This document shows, one piece after another, positions 38,471 to 47,876 of a stretch of DNA of 64,000 nt (the stretch's first letter is position 1; every line of letters starts with the position of its first letter). The translations under genes were made by a program, and so were the position numbers. The DNA lies in contig NZ_FNSR01000002.1 of NCBI RefSeq assembly GCF_900104845.1, positions 186,001-250,000 of the forward strand, read 5' to 3'. Origin of the DNA: Paraburkholderia caballeronis (lineage in GTDB: Bacteria; Pseudomonadota; Gammaproteobacteria; Burkholderiales; Burkholderiaceae). The notes under the pieces are model-generated. The model was not told the origin of the DNA and did not search any database. It saw only the letters and a program-made list of their open reading frames with translations.

Positions 38471-40620
38471 AGACCGAACCACGATACGAGCCCGATCGAG
38501 TTGTGCGTGCCGATACTGACCGGTGCTTGCCACGGTGCGCGCTTCGTCACGATGCTGCCAGCCGCATGCACGCCGTCCGGCGCATGAAATGCACCGCCGT
38601 CGATCTCGCCTTCGCCCGTCAGTTGCACCGCGCCGGAGCCGCCCTCGAACAGGCCGCCAGTATCCGCCGCGTAGATCGCGGCCCACCGGTTGCCAAACCA
38701 CGCTCTCAGGTCGTGCGCCTCGTTGATCGCGCTATAACCGGTCACGGCCTGGGCGAGCGTGAGCGGCGCATCGAGAGACAGCTTGCCGACGGCAAGTACG
38801 GTGCCGCCGGTATTGGTGATCTGCGTGCCGGCCTTGAGCGCGACATCGGCGCCGGCTTCGATCACGCCGCCGAACGCCTGCACGTCGCTGCTCGCGCTCG
38901 CGCGGCAGAAGATGAAGCAGGACTGGTGATAGGACGCCTGTCCCGTGAACACGGCCTGCGTAAGCAACGAACCGCGCGCCGTCATCGCAACGGTCCCGTC
39001 GTTCGACAGAATCGAACCGCCGACATTGGCAATGTTGGCCGCGTCGATCGACACGTTGCCGGAGTCCGCAGTGACATACGACAGTTCGCCTGCGTCGGCA
39101 AGCTCACCATAAACGACGTCGAAACCGCTGTTGCGATGGCGGAAGAACAGAAAGCCGCTACTGTCGTGCTCAAAGCTGACCACCGCGCCACTTGACACGC
39201 CGGTGCTGTGATCGACGATGTTGTTGAAGTCGCCGCCGGCGTTCACGACAACATTGGCGTTGGACAGTATCCGTGCGTTCTCGTTGACGACGTTTCCTGC
39301 CGCTTCGATCACCACATCGCCCTGCACGCCGAAGAGTATCCCGAGAGACTCCTGCGGATTCGACCGGTTCAGCACATTGCCCACCGCGACCAGCGTAACG
39401 GCGCCTCGGGAAGCAGCGTCGCCGGCCGTCTGCGCCTGCCCCTGGACCAGCGACCCGATGTTGACGATGTCGCCGGCGCTGTCCAACACCACGCCAGCCG
39501 ACGCCGAAGCGATCGTCGAACCTTTTTGCTCCTCATCCGGACCGATCGTGACGCCGGCTGCGGACAAGTCCACCCCGCCATTCGCAATGACGCTGCTTCC
39601 AGCGATACCGATCGGCCCTGTTGCCAACAGGGTTGCCGAGCCGCCGTTCGAGCTGATCTGCGCATCGTGCAGCGAAATGGCATCCCTGACGTTTAATGTG
39701 GCATTCTCCGCCGCGACAACCGTCGCGCCATTGAACTGCACTGCACCGTTCGAACTGAGCGTAAAGTCGCCCAGAGACGCGTTGAGCGCCCCTGCACTGC
39801 GCACGCCCGGGCCGGCATCCGTGACAATCAGTTCGATACGCCCGCTCGCGACGCTGCCGGCCGCAGTGATGTCGAGCGCGAAGGACTTCGCGGTCGCGAG
39901 CGACGCGCTGGAATTCGTCGTCATCCAGTCGTTCGCGTTGTCCGACGCCGAGGGCCCCGTGCTGAGCGTCGCCGAACTCGTCCCCGCGAGAATGCGGGTC
40001 AGCGCCGTCGCCGACGAAAAGGTATTGGTAAGCGGACCCTTTATCTGCACGTTCTTCGCGATCAGGTCGAGGTCCACCAATGCGCCAGACAGTCCTCCCG
40101 GGCCGACCACGACCGTGCCATCGCGCGTATCGATCGCGACATTGCGCTGGAATGCACCCGGCGCAACCGGTACGTCGACGAGCGTGACCTGCCCCGTCGT
40201 CAGCGCGACGTGACCGGCGTTGACGAACGACCCGCCGTTGACCGTGATGCCGTTCGGGTTAGCAAGAATAACGTTTGCACGCGAGCCATCTACCCTGATC
40301 GCCCCCTCGATCAGGCTTGGATCGGTGCTCGTGACCTGATTGACGATCGTCCGCGCGTTGATGCCCACGTTGTTCAGCGTGGCGCCTGCCGCGCCGACGT
40401 TGAAGGACCGGTACGTGTTTTGCGAAACTCCCGAGACGGCGGGCGCAACATTGACCGTCTGCGCGCCATTAGCGGACGTCAGCACCGTCGTCGGAGTCTT
40501 CCCGTCCGGGACAATGCCCGCGGCGCGCGGGTGCGTCGACACAAGCACCGTACAACCGACGCACAGGAAAGCGATGCGCCGGCCATAGCCACGCGCGCGG
40601 ATGTTCTTTTTGTTTTGCAT
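38467..40620 (-). CDS. TpsA-type two-partner-secretion exoprotein (FhaB-like, short)
   Basis: A 717-residue exoprotein. A long signal peptide (to about residue 34) precedes a TPS domain with the NPNG motif (121-124, ANPNGITVNGGSFVNAG) and ITVxxGxF-type beta-helix repeats continuing to the C-terminus (ARILSNANVVVNAGGDFNNI and similar). There is no toxin domain and no Cys-rich end; it stops soon after GIVTKRAP-like residues (SIVTKRAPW). GGGAGG lies 7 nt before the ATG and is buried in a hairpin. Normally its partner TpsB exports it; here the partner gene downstream is broken, so it is probably stranded in the periplasm or not expressed. Confidence 0.85.
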   Translation of the reverse strand: MQNKKNIRARGYGRRIAFLCVGCTVLVSTHPRAAGIVPDGKTPTTVLTSANGAQTVNVAPAVSGVSQNTYRSFNVGAAGATLNNVGINARTIVNQVTSTDPSLIEGAIRVDGSRANVILANPNGITVNGGSFVNAGHVALTTGQVTLVDVPVAPGAFQRNVAIDTRDGTVVVGPGGLSGALVDLDLIAKNVQIKGPLTNTFSSATALTRILAGTSSATLSTGPSASDNANDWMTTNSSASLATAKSFALDITAAGSVASGRIELIVTDAGPGVRSAGALNASLGDFTLSSNGAVQFNGATVVAAENATLNVRDAISLHDAQISSNGGSATLLATGPIGIAGSSVIANGGVDLSAAGVTIGPDEEQKGSTIASASAGVVLDSAGDIVNIGSLVQGQAQTAGDAASRGAVTLVAVGNVLNRSNPQESLGILFGVQGDVVIEAAGNVVNENARILSNANVVVNAGGDFNNIVDHSTGVSSGAVVSFEHDSSGFLFFRHRNSGFDVVYGELADAGELSYVTADSGNVSIDAANIANVGGSILSNDGTVAMTARGSLLTQAVFTGQASYHQSCFIFCRASASSDVQAFGGVIEAGADVALKAGTQITNTGGTVLAVGKLSLDAPLTLAQAVTGYSAINEAHDLRAWFGNRWAAIYAADTGGLFEGGSGAVQLTGEGEIDGGAFHAPDGVHAAGSIVTKRAPWQAPVSIGTHNSIGLVSWFGL

Positions 40621-41931
40621 TGTTATGCCTCCCGCTTTGCAAATGCAGCGCGGGAGAACCCCGAAACGATCAATCGATCTTTCTTTTTAGGAATTCATAT
40701 TCGCCATCTGCTCCTCTATCGGCAGTTATTCATCGGGCCTTTAGCTTCAGCACAAACATTATGCTTATCACCTCATTTGAGGATGAAATAAGCATGCTCA
40801 ACGATTAGCCGGACATGAAAAATCCGATGCACATCGATTTAACCATTTGATTAAAATGAGAAATCAATAATTCAATGGCATAAGATCCAGCATCGCAATC
40901 AGGTTCGCTCAAAAAATTATGCAAACTGCATGCCGGAAATCTGCCCGTATGCATGCATTAAATTCCGAGCCGATGGCCGCGGCACTGCCCGCCTAGCGGG
41001 CATCCATGACGACAGCACGACGCCGAAGAGTCGAGTTCTTTTTTTTGACAAGTCAGATCAATGAGAAGAAAAATCATCGGCAATTAAACTATCTTCATTC
41101 CTTATTAAATATCGAGTCCTGAGATGCCACGGAGAAACGAAGCCCACGTAGAATATGGATAACAACACGCCCTTCCCGATGGAACACCAGATACCTCGAA
41201 AAACTGATTTGGATAGCTATTAACCTTGCTCGCCTATTGTCACCACCTCTTCACTGCATCGCTTATGCGGCGATCAGGATGACACAGATATCGACAACGA
41301 ATTCAGGCTGCTCGTTGAATCGCCTCTGCAACCCTCGCGTGCTCTAACCGAAACGACACGTTACGTGGCCTCGCGCCTCTTTAGCAGATCGTTCGCTCCA
41401 AAACGCCAGCAAGAGCCATATCGAGAAACCGCTTTCCAGGCTTCCACTATTCAAGGCACACAGCATCCCTTACGGCAGCGTTAACGAGGCGATCACTGTA
41501 TTGAAGCACCAGCCCCTCCTCAGCTCGCGATCAACCCAAGCTAGCACACCACCCTGCCCATATTTAACAATCCCTGACAATTGCCCAAAAAATTTCAGGC
41601 GACAATCACGAACAGGTCAACTGAATAAAAAACCACGCGTTCATCGAACGTAGCGTCGCGCCGCGACCGGCACTCCACCCGATGCAAACAAACGAAGCGG
41701 CCAACAAGAACGACCGATCGAAAAACCACTCACGCCGCATCCTCCACCCGCAGATAGATCCACGATAAAACCCGACCGGGGAAACCACGTCTCGCCGAGC
41801 CGAGCCAAACCGCGCCGACACACGACGTGCAGGCCAAAGTTCGGATTGCGTGTCAAGTCCGGCTTTCAACCACTTTCCGCACAAGCCGATAAGCGCGAAC
41901 AATCGAGCACAATCGATCGCAGCACGCGTGA
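40621..41931. other. AT-rich gene-poor tract upstream of tpsA
   Basis: About 1.3 kb with distinctly lower GC than the flanks. Apart from the tpsA leader hairpin there is a short dyad GCCCGC/GCGGGC at about 40988-41002. Open frames present (for example 41606-41902 on the minus strand) lack ribosome binding sites and recognisable protein features. It may hold the tpsA promoter, divergent regulatory sites for the cyclase gene and decayed foreign DNA. Confidence 0.5.
40629..40656 (-). promoter_or_regulatory. Hairpin sequestering the tpsA Shine-Dalgarno
   Basis: In the tpsA leader, CTCCCGC pairs with GCGGGAG (7 bp, 14-nt loop). The second arm contains five of the six bases of the Shine-Dalgarno GGGAGG (40633-40628), which is 7 nt from the start codon. 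The fold would hide the ribosome binding site until melted or bound, as in RNA thermometers or translational repressor sites. Confidence 0.5.
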
Positions 41932-43461
41932 ATGCCCGTTTCCCATTTCATGACAACAACCAGACCGCAGGCATCCGCACCGACGACCGAAAGGCGCGCC
42001 AGCCGGCGCCGGCAGCTTCGATCCGGCGGCATCACCCGTTATCTGTTCGTCGGCAGCATCGTGGCCGCGTTGCTGGTGATCATCGTGTCCGCGATGACGA
42101 TGCTCGAAGCGCGGCGCGACACATGGGACCGCGCGCACCGTTCGGCGGAGAACCTGCTTCAGGGCGTCATCGGCTACATGGACCAGCACATGCGGCTCTA
42201 CATGCTGGCGCTCGATTTCGCGGCGGAAACATTGCACGGCCCGGACACCGCCGCGCTGTCCGAAGAAGCGAAGGCGCGCGTGCTCGCGTCGATCGTCAAC
42301 CATACGGACTACGTCGGCAGCGTGATCCAGCTCGACGCATCCGGAGATCTCGTCCGCAGCAGTCCGCCCGCCCATACGCAGTTGAACCTCGCGGACCGCG
42401 ACTACTTCATCGCGCAGCGCGACCACCCGCGGCTCGGCGTCTACATCAGCCAGCCGTTTCGCAGCCGGCTGCGCGACAGCGACCCGAGCATCGCGCTCAG
42501 CCGCCGCCTGAACAACCCGGACGGCAGTTTCGCCGGCGTCGTCGTCATCGCGGTGCGGCTAGCGTATATCGACGGTTTTCTGTCCGGCATCGACACCGGC
42601 CCCAACGGCGCACTGCTCGTACTCAGCGACGACGGCCACGCGCTGATCCAGCATCCGCCCGGCAACGGCCGCGGCGCGGCCGGAACGCGTCTGTTCCAGC
42701 GGATGTTGCAGACGGGCTCCGGCTCGATGGTGGAGGTCGATCCGGTGGACGGCGTCGAGCGCTACAACCGCTTCGCGCGCGTGCCGGGCCAACCGCTCGT
42801 CATCGACGTCGCGCTGGCGACCCAGGACGTGTTCGGTGCGTGGCGGCACCGCTCGATCATCATCGGCAGCCTGACTCTCATCACCTGCGCGCTGATGGTG
42901 GTGCTGGCGGTGCTGCTGCGGCGCGAGCTGCACCGGCGCGCGGCCATCGAGGCGCATCTCGCGCACCTGTCGATCACGGATGGCTTGACGGGCCTGCTGA
43001 ACCGGCGGCGCTACGACGAAATGCTCGAACGCGAATGGCGGCGCACGGCGCGCACGGGTTCGTCGCTGGCGCTGCTGCTGATCGACACCGATCACTTCAA
43101 GCGGCTAAACGACCGCTACGGCCATGCGATCGGCGACGAAGTGCTCAGGCAACTGGCGGCGACGCTGTCCGCGTGCATCCGCCAGCCGGGCGATCTCGCC
43201 GCGCGTTACGGCGGCGAGGAGTTCACGGTGCTGCTGCCCGACGCCACGCCGGCCCAGGCGGTGGCGGTCGCGGAACGAATCCGCTCGGCCTGCGAACAAC
43301 TCGATGCGGGGCTTCCGCCGTTCACGGTCAGCATCGGCGTGGCGGTGATTCATCCGTCGCCGGCCGGCTCGACCACGGAGTTCCAGGAACGCGCGGACAA
43401 GGCGCTCTATCGGGCCAAGGCGGCGGGCCGCAACCGGGTCGTGTCGGACGCCGATACCTAG
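41932..43461 (+). CDS. Membrane diguanylate cyclase, Cache-GGDEF
   Basis: A 509-residue inner-membrane enzyme making c-di-GMP from GTP. Helix 1 is near 37-58; a periplasmic dCache-like sensor with RDYFIAQRDHPRLGVYIS occupies about 60-305; helix 2 is at 309-329; the GGDEF domain runs from about 345. The active site is GGEEF (427-431), with IDTDHFKRLNDRYGH before it. The usual RxxD inhibitory site would end at Asp421 but has Gln at the Arg position (RQPGD), so feedback inhibition may be absent or altered. It lies 220 bp upstream of the chemosensory operon and may act in the same pathway. An ATG six codons downstream is a possible start. Confidence 0.9.
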   Translation: MPVSHFMTTTRPQASAPTTERRASRRRQLRSGGITRYLFVGSIVAALLVIIVSAMTMLEARRDTWDRAHRSAENLLQGVIGYMDQHMRLYMLALDFAAETLHGPDTAALSEEAKARVLASIVNHTDYVGSVIQLDASGDLVRSSPPAHTQLNLADRDYFIAQRDHPRLGVYISQPFRSRLRDSDPSIALSRRLNNPDGSFAGVVVIAVRLAYIDGFLSGIDTGPNGALLVLSDDGHALIQHPPGNGRGAAGTRLFQRMLQTGSGSMVEVDPVDGVERYNRFARVPGQPLVIDVALATQDVFGAWRHRSIIIGSLTLITCALMVVLAVLLRRELHRRAAIEAHLAHLSITDGLTGLLNRRRYDEMLEREWRRTARTGSSLALLLIDTDHFKRLNDRYGHAIGDEVLRQLAATLSACIRQPGDLAARYGGEEFTVLLPDATPAQAVAVAERIRSACEQLDAGLPPFTVSIGVAVIHPSPAGSTTEFQERADKALYRAKAAGRNRVVSDADT

Positions 43462-43507
43462 GCCATCCGCAGCGGCCCTGGCGCGAATCCGCGGCGTCTC
43501 CATCGGC

Positions 43508-43551
43508 CGGTAAGTCGGACGGCAAATCGGACGGCAAGTCGGCCGGCAAAC
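43508..43551. repeat. Imperfect 12-bp tandem repeat
   Basis: Almost four copies of a unit like GGCAAGTCGGAC, with one or two differences each, lie in the spacer after the cyclase gene. Possibly slippage-derived; no coding role seen. Confidence 0.6.
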
Positions 43552-43681
43552 CCCGACGCCACTTCGTGGTCCGACGGAATATTGGGCTACAATCGGCCCA
43601 GATACCGGGGAATGGCACGGCAACACCGCGTCCCCGCCTTCTCAGGCCCAGTCCGGCCGTACAGCAGATCCACCATCCGGG

Positions 43682-44218
43682 ATGTTTCCAGTGACCCATC
43701 GCGCATTGGAATCGATCAGCAACGCCGAACGGCCAGGCGGCTTGCCTCCTGGTACTCCTGCTCCTGAGCGGCGCGCCCGCGCGCGCCACGCTCCGTCGCG
43801 GCTCGCGCTGTATTTCGACATCCCCGGCATGCGGCTGTGCCTGCCGCTCGATCACGTGAGCAAGGTGCTCGCGCTGATGGCGTTGCAGGAAGTGCCGTCC
43901 GCGCCGACGCATTTCATCGGCCTGCTCAATCTCGGCGGCAACGCGGTGCCGGTCTTCGATCTCGCGCGGCATCTGCAACGGCCGGTTTTCCCGTACCGGA
44001 CGGAAACGCCGGTCCTGCTGTGCGGGACGCCGTCCCGGCGCTGCGCGCTGATCGTCGAGCACGTGGACGGCGTGAAGCACGTGAACGATCACCAGCATCG
44101 CGTCGACGACGTGCTGCGCGACGGCCGCGCGCCGTTCCTGACCGTGTTCGACGACGGCGGAGGCCTGACCTTCATGCTCGACATCGACGCGCTGCTCGCC
44201 GCGTTATTGCCCGGCTGA
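43682..44218 (+). CDS. cheW: CheW-like coupling protein (WspB-like)
   Basis: A 178-residue CheW adaptor linking the receptor to the CheA kinase. The CheW fold starts at LALYFDIPGMRLCLPLDHV (about 41), with FIGLLNLGGNAVPVFDLARHL as the signature strand-turn. It is preceded by about 40 Pro/Arg-rich residues outside the family. First gene of a seven-gene operon with very short gaps. A second, different CheW is encoded two genes downstream, as in Wsp systems. Confidence 0.85.
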   Translation: MFPVTHRALESISNAERPGGLPPGTPAPERRARARHAPSRLALYFDIPGMRLCLPLDHVSKVLALMALQEVPSAPTHFIGLLNLGGNAVPVFDLARHLQRPVFPYRTETPVLLCGTPSRRCALIVEHVDGVKHVNDHQHRVDDVLRDGRAPFLTVFDDGGGLTFMLDIDALLAALLPG

Positions 44219-44225
44219 ACCGATC

Positions 44226-45797
44226 ATGCCGAGCGCGCCGTTGGACCCCACGAGGCGGATGCGCGAGTTGCGCATGCTGATCGAGCGGCGCGTCGGCCTC
44301 GTGATCCACGAACATCAGATCGAGGCGCTGACGCGCGCCGCGAACGACACCTGCCGCCGCTTCGGCCACGCGGATCTCGCGGCGCTGCTGGCCGCGCTGT
44401 CGTCGGCGTCGGACAGCGCGCCGGTGTTCGAGCATCTGGTCGCGCAGATCACCGTGGGTGAAAGCCACTTCTTTCGCGACGACGCGCAGATGGCGTTTCT
44501 CGAACGGGAATTCCTGCCGGGCCTGATCGCAGCGCGCTGCGCCGGCAGCCGCACGCTGCGCGTGTGGAGCGCGGCGGCGTCGGACGGTCAGGAACTCTAT
44601 TCGATTGCAATCATGCTGCGCGAGCTGATCGAGCATCCGGAAGCATGGAACCTGCACCTGCACGGCACCGACCTCAACACCGAAGCGCTGCAACGGGCGA
44701 CCGTCGGCAGTTATTCGCCATGGAGCCTGCGCGGACTCGACGAAACCCGGCGCCGGCTGCATTTCGGTCCGCCCGGGCCGGACGGCCGCATCCGGCTGCT
44801 GCCGCAGGTGCGCAACATGGCGCGCTTCTCGTATCTGAACCTCGCGGCCGACACGTTCCCGTCGCTGCTGAACGAACTGCACGCGATGGACCTGATCCTG
44901 TGCCGCAACGTGTTCATCTATTTCGATGCGCAGCGCGTACGCGAGATCCTGACGCGCCTAGTCGACACGCTCGCGCCCGGCGGCGTGCTGCTGCTCGGCG
45001 CGTCGGATCTCGTCGATCTGCACGTGCCGGGACTCGACACCGAACTGCGCCCCGGCACCTGCTTCTATCGCAAGCGCGCGGCCGGGTCCGCCGACCCGGG
45101 CACTCGGCACCCAACGCCCTACGTGCAGCGGGTTTCGCATGCGCCGGCGTTCGCGCCGGTCCGGCAGCCGCCCGTCTTCGACGATGCAACCGGAGCGGGC
45201 CGCCGCAGCGTCGCCGCCCGCCCCGCGCTGACCCGCGCCGGCACACACGCGCTGTCGGCCGAACCGCGCCCGGCGTCCGCCGCCGCGCCGCGCGTGGACG
45301 GGTCGATCGCCAACCTGCGCGCGCTGGAGGCCGGCGGCCGCTGGCAGGACATCGTCGCGATCGCGGAACGCGACCCCGCGCAACTCGGCGCGCAGGCGGA
45401 AAGCGCGCTCGCGGCGGCGCGCGCGTTCGGCAGCGTCGGCCGCCAGGACGACGCGCAGCGCTGGTGCGAACGCGCGCTGTCGCTCGCGCCGACCGACGCC
45501 AACGCGCACTTCCTGCACGCGCTGCTCGAACAGGAAGCCGGCCATCTGGAGCGCGCGCTGGCCGCGTTCCGCCGCGCGCTGTTCCTGCAACCGGACTTCG
45601 TGCTCGCGCATTACCAGTACGGCCTGCTGCTGCTCGGCTCGGGCCGCCGCGAACGCGGCCTGCGCAGCCTGCAGACGGTGCGCCGGCTGGTCGCCCACGC
45701 GCCCGCCGACCGCGAACTCCAGGGCGCCGAACATCTGAGCTATGGCCGCATGGCCCAGATCATCGACAACGAACTGTCGATCCATCATGAATCCTGA
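44226..45797 (+). CDS. cheR: CheR-type receptor methyltransferase with TPR domain (WspC-like)
   Basis: A 523-residue protein. The N-terminal CheR domain methylates receptor glutamates: ITVGESHFFRD, VWSAAASDGQELYSIA (SAM motif), DLNTEALQRA and LILCRNVFIYF. After a Pro/Ala-rich linker (about 285-360) comes a C-terminal TPR region with ALSLAPTDANAHFLHALLEQEA and FLQPDFVLAHYQYG. CheR-TPR fusions are typical of alternative pathways such as WspC and FrzF. It starts 7 bp after the first CheW and overlaps the next gene by 11 bp. Confidence 0.9.
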   Translation: MPSAPLDPTRRMRELRMLIERRVGLVIHEHQIEALTRAANDTCRRFGHADLAALLAALSSASDSAPVFEHLVAQITVGESHFFRDDAQMAFLEREFLPGLIAARCAGSRTLRVWSAAASDGQELYSIAIMLRELIEHPEAWNLHLHGTDLNTEALQRATVGSYSPWSLRGLDETRRRLHFGPPGPDGRIRLLPQVRNMARFSYLNLAADTFPSLLNELHAMDLILCRNVFIYFDAQRVREILTRLVDTLAPGGVLLLGASDLVDLHVPGLDTELRPGTCFYRKRAAGSADPGTRHPTPYVQRVSHAPAFAPVRQPPVFDDATGAGRRSVAARPALTRAGTHALSAEPRPASAAAPRVDGSIANLRALEAGGRWQDIVAIAERDPAQLGAQAESALAAARAFGSVGRQDDAQRWCERALSLAPTDANAHFLHALLEQEAGHLERALAAFRRALFLQPDFVLAHYQYGLLLLGSGRRERGLRSLQTVRRLVAHAPADRELQGAEHLSYGRMAQIIDNELSIHHES

Positions 45798-46350
45798 TCC
45801 CGACCAGCCGCCATCGCCGCTCGCGGCGCTGCTCGCCAACCCGGACGACGCGAAGCTGCTGCATCGCCGCGCGCTCGATCTCGCGCGCCCGGGCGCGAGC
45901 GCGTCGCCCCAGCGCACCGAACCGTATCTGCACTTCCGGCTCGGCGCGCAGCAGAGCTACGGCATCGCGCACGCGCTCGTCGACGAAGTGCTCGCGGTCG
46001 AGGACATCGCGCTCGTGCCGTGCGCGCCGCCGGCGTTTTCGGGCATCATCAACCGGCGCGGGCAGATGCTGCCGGTGCTCGATCTCGCGCGCCTGTTCGG
46101 GCTCGATCCGGCGAACCGGCCGCGCGGCGCGAACCACAGCGTCGTCGTGATCAGCGCGGCCGGGCTCACGCTCGGCCTGAACGTCGAGCCGCCGATCGAC
46201 ATCGCCGTCTATCCGTCCGACGCGCTCGGCCCGCCGCCGCATGGCCGGCTGCCGACCGCGTATGTCAGCGGCCTGATACAGGGGCAGGTCACGCTGCTCG
46301 ACATGGAACGGATCGTCACCGACCTTTGCTCCGAGGGACGCCACGCATGA
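45787..46350 (+). CDS. cheW: Second CheW-like coupling protein (WspD-like)
   Basis: A 187-residue CheW adaptor with the fold from about 48: [23 protein letters not shown], then [23 protein letters not shown]. It has an N-terminal extension of about 45 residues. The start lies inside the CheR gene and its stop overlaps the receptor start (ATGA), so translation is coupled throughout. Wsp-type systems carry two CheW proteins of different extension, as here. Confidence 0.87.
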   Translation: MNPDPDQPPSPLAALLANPDDAKLLHRRALDLARPGASASPQRTEPYLHFRLGAQQSYGIAHALVDEVLAVEDIALVPCAPPAFSGIINRRGQMLPVLDLARLFGLDPANRPRGANHSVVVISAAGLTLGLNVEPPIDIAVYPSDALGPPPHGRLPTAYVSGLIQGQVTLLDMERIVTDLCSEGRHA

Positions 46351-47858
46351 AACAGGAAAATCCTTTCGGCCGCCAGTTCAGCGTGTCGGCGACCGAGCGC
46401 GACCAGCGCCTGCACTTCATCGGCTTCACGGAACTCGACGCGCGGCTGCTGCGCGAACTCGCGCCCGTGATCGAGCCGCATGCGGACCGCATCGTCGATG
46501 CGTTCTATCACAACGTTGCGCTGCATCCGGAGCTGATCGACATCATCCAGCGCGCGGGCTCCACGGTGGACCGGCTCAAGGCGAAGCAGCGCGGCTATCT
46601 GCTCGACATGTTCTGCGGCGAATACGGCGAAGCGTATTTCGGGCAGCGCCTCGCGATCGGCGTCGTGCACAACCGCATCGGCCTCGGGCCGCAGTGGTTC
46701 CTCGGCAGTTATGCGCTGTACGCGCGGCTGATCGTGCCGCTGATCATGCGCCGCTACCGCTGGCGTCCGCGCAGGCAGGAGCACGCGATCCAGGCGTTGT
46801 ACAAGATCATCAGCCTCGATTCGCAGCTCGTGATCGACACCTACGTGCACGGCGTCACGTCCGAACTCAACGATGCGCTGTGCAGCTACACCGCGTTCGT
46901 CGAGCGGGTCGCGACCGGGCAGCTCGACAGCCGCGTCGCGCTGCCCGAGAACGCCGGCCTCGCGCAGCTCGGCGTGCGGCTCAACGAGATGACCGCGAAC
47001 CTGGGCGAGATGGCGTCGCGCACCGACGCGGCGAGCCACGGCCTGACCAGCATGGTCAACGCATTGCAGGACGCGGTCACGACCCAGTCGTCGGGCGCGA
47101 ACCAGCAGGCGGCCGCGATCAACGAAACCACCAGCACGCTCGAAGAAATCCGCGCGATCTCGCGGCAGACCCAGGAGAAGGCGGAGATGCTCGGCGCCAC
47201 CGCCGACCGCACCCGCACCGAAGGCGAGCGCGGCGCGGAGATCGTCGACAAGACGATACACGGCATGGAAGTGGTGCGCGCGCAGGTCAACGACATCGCG
47301 GAGAAGATCCTCGCGCTCAGCGAGCAGACCCACCAGATCGGCGAGATCACCGGCACCGTCAACAGCCTCGCGCAGCAGCTGAAGATGCTGTCGCTGAACG
47401 CGTCGATCGAGGCGGCGAAGGCCGGCGAGGCCGGCAAGGGTTTCGCGGTCGTCGCGGCCGAGGTGAAGGAACTCGCGGAGCAGTCGCAGCAGGCGACGGT
47501 GCAGGTCAACGCGATTCTCCAGGAGATCCAGCGCGCGACCGACAAGGCCGTGATGGCGACCGAGGAAGGCAGCAAGGGCGTCGATCGCGGCACGCAGATG
47601 GTCCAGCAGGTCGGCGACGCGATGCAGAGCCTGATGTCCGCGATCCGCGAGGCCGCGATGTCGAGCCAGCACATCGTCGCGGCGGTGCGCCAGGAAGGCA
47701 TCGGCATCGACCAGATCGCGACCGCGATGCGCGAGATCAACACCGCGACGCGCCAGGCCGTCGATTCGACCCAGCAGACGAGGCAGTCGGCCGAGCAGTT
47801 GAGCGCGCTCGCACGCGAGATGCGCGACAGCGTGCGCCTCTACCGGCTCGAACCCTGA
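46347..47858 (+). CDS. Globin-coupled soluble chemoreceptor
   Basis: A 503-residue cytoplasmic receptor without membrane helices. Residues about 15-175 form a protoglobin/HemAT-like sensor: [17 protein letters not shown], and [21 protein letters not shown] with His108 as the likely proximal heme ligand. A HAMP-like segment follows ([15 protein letters not shown]), then a methyl-accepting signalling domain with the hairpin tip [20 protein letters not shown]. It would sense O2 or another gas through heme and control the CheA homologue. In canonical Wsp operons the receptor WspA is membrane-bound with a periplasmic ligand domain and is encoded first; here it is soluble and placed fourth. Confidence 0.9.
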   Translation: MKQENPFGRQFSVSATERDQRLHFIGFTELDARLLRELAPVIEPHADRIVDAFYHNVALHPELIDIIQRAGSTVDRLKAKQRGYLLDMFCGEYGEAYFGQRLAIGVVHNRIGLGPQWFLGSYALYARLIVPLIMRRYRWRPRRQEHAIQALYKIISLDSQLVIDTYVHGVTSELNDALCSYTAFVERVATGQLDSRVALPENAGLAQLGVRLNEMTANLGEMASRTDAASHGLTSMVNALQDAVTTQSSGANQQAAAINETTSTLEEIRAISRQTQEKAEMLGATADRTRTEGERGAEIVDKTIHGMEVVRAQVNDIAEKILALSEQTHQIGEITGTVNSLAQQLKMLSLNASIEAAKAGEAGKGFAVVAAEVKELAEQSQQATVQVNAILQEIQRATDKAVMATEEGSKGVDRGTQMVQQVGDAMQSLMSAIREAAMSSQHIVAAVRQEGIGIDQIATAMREINTATRQAVDSTQQTRQSAEQLSALAREMRDSVRLYRLEP

Positions 47859-47876
47859 CGGGACACCGCGACGCTC

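Noticed and set aside
38470..38701. An earlier start of the transporter chimera at 38701.
   Set aside because: The added residues are the antisense-frame shadow of the tpsA end. GTG 38470, overlapping the tpsA stop, gives a proper signal peptide.
41606..41902. A 98-residue minus-strand frame in the AT-rich tract.
   Set aside because: No ribosome binding site, no domain, and residues typical of random GC/AT transition DNA.
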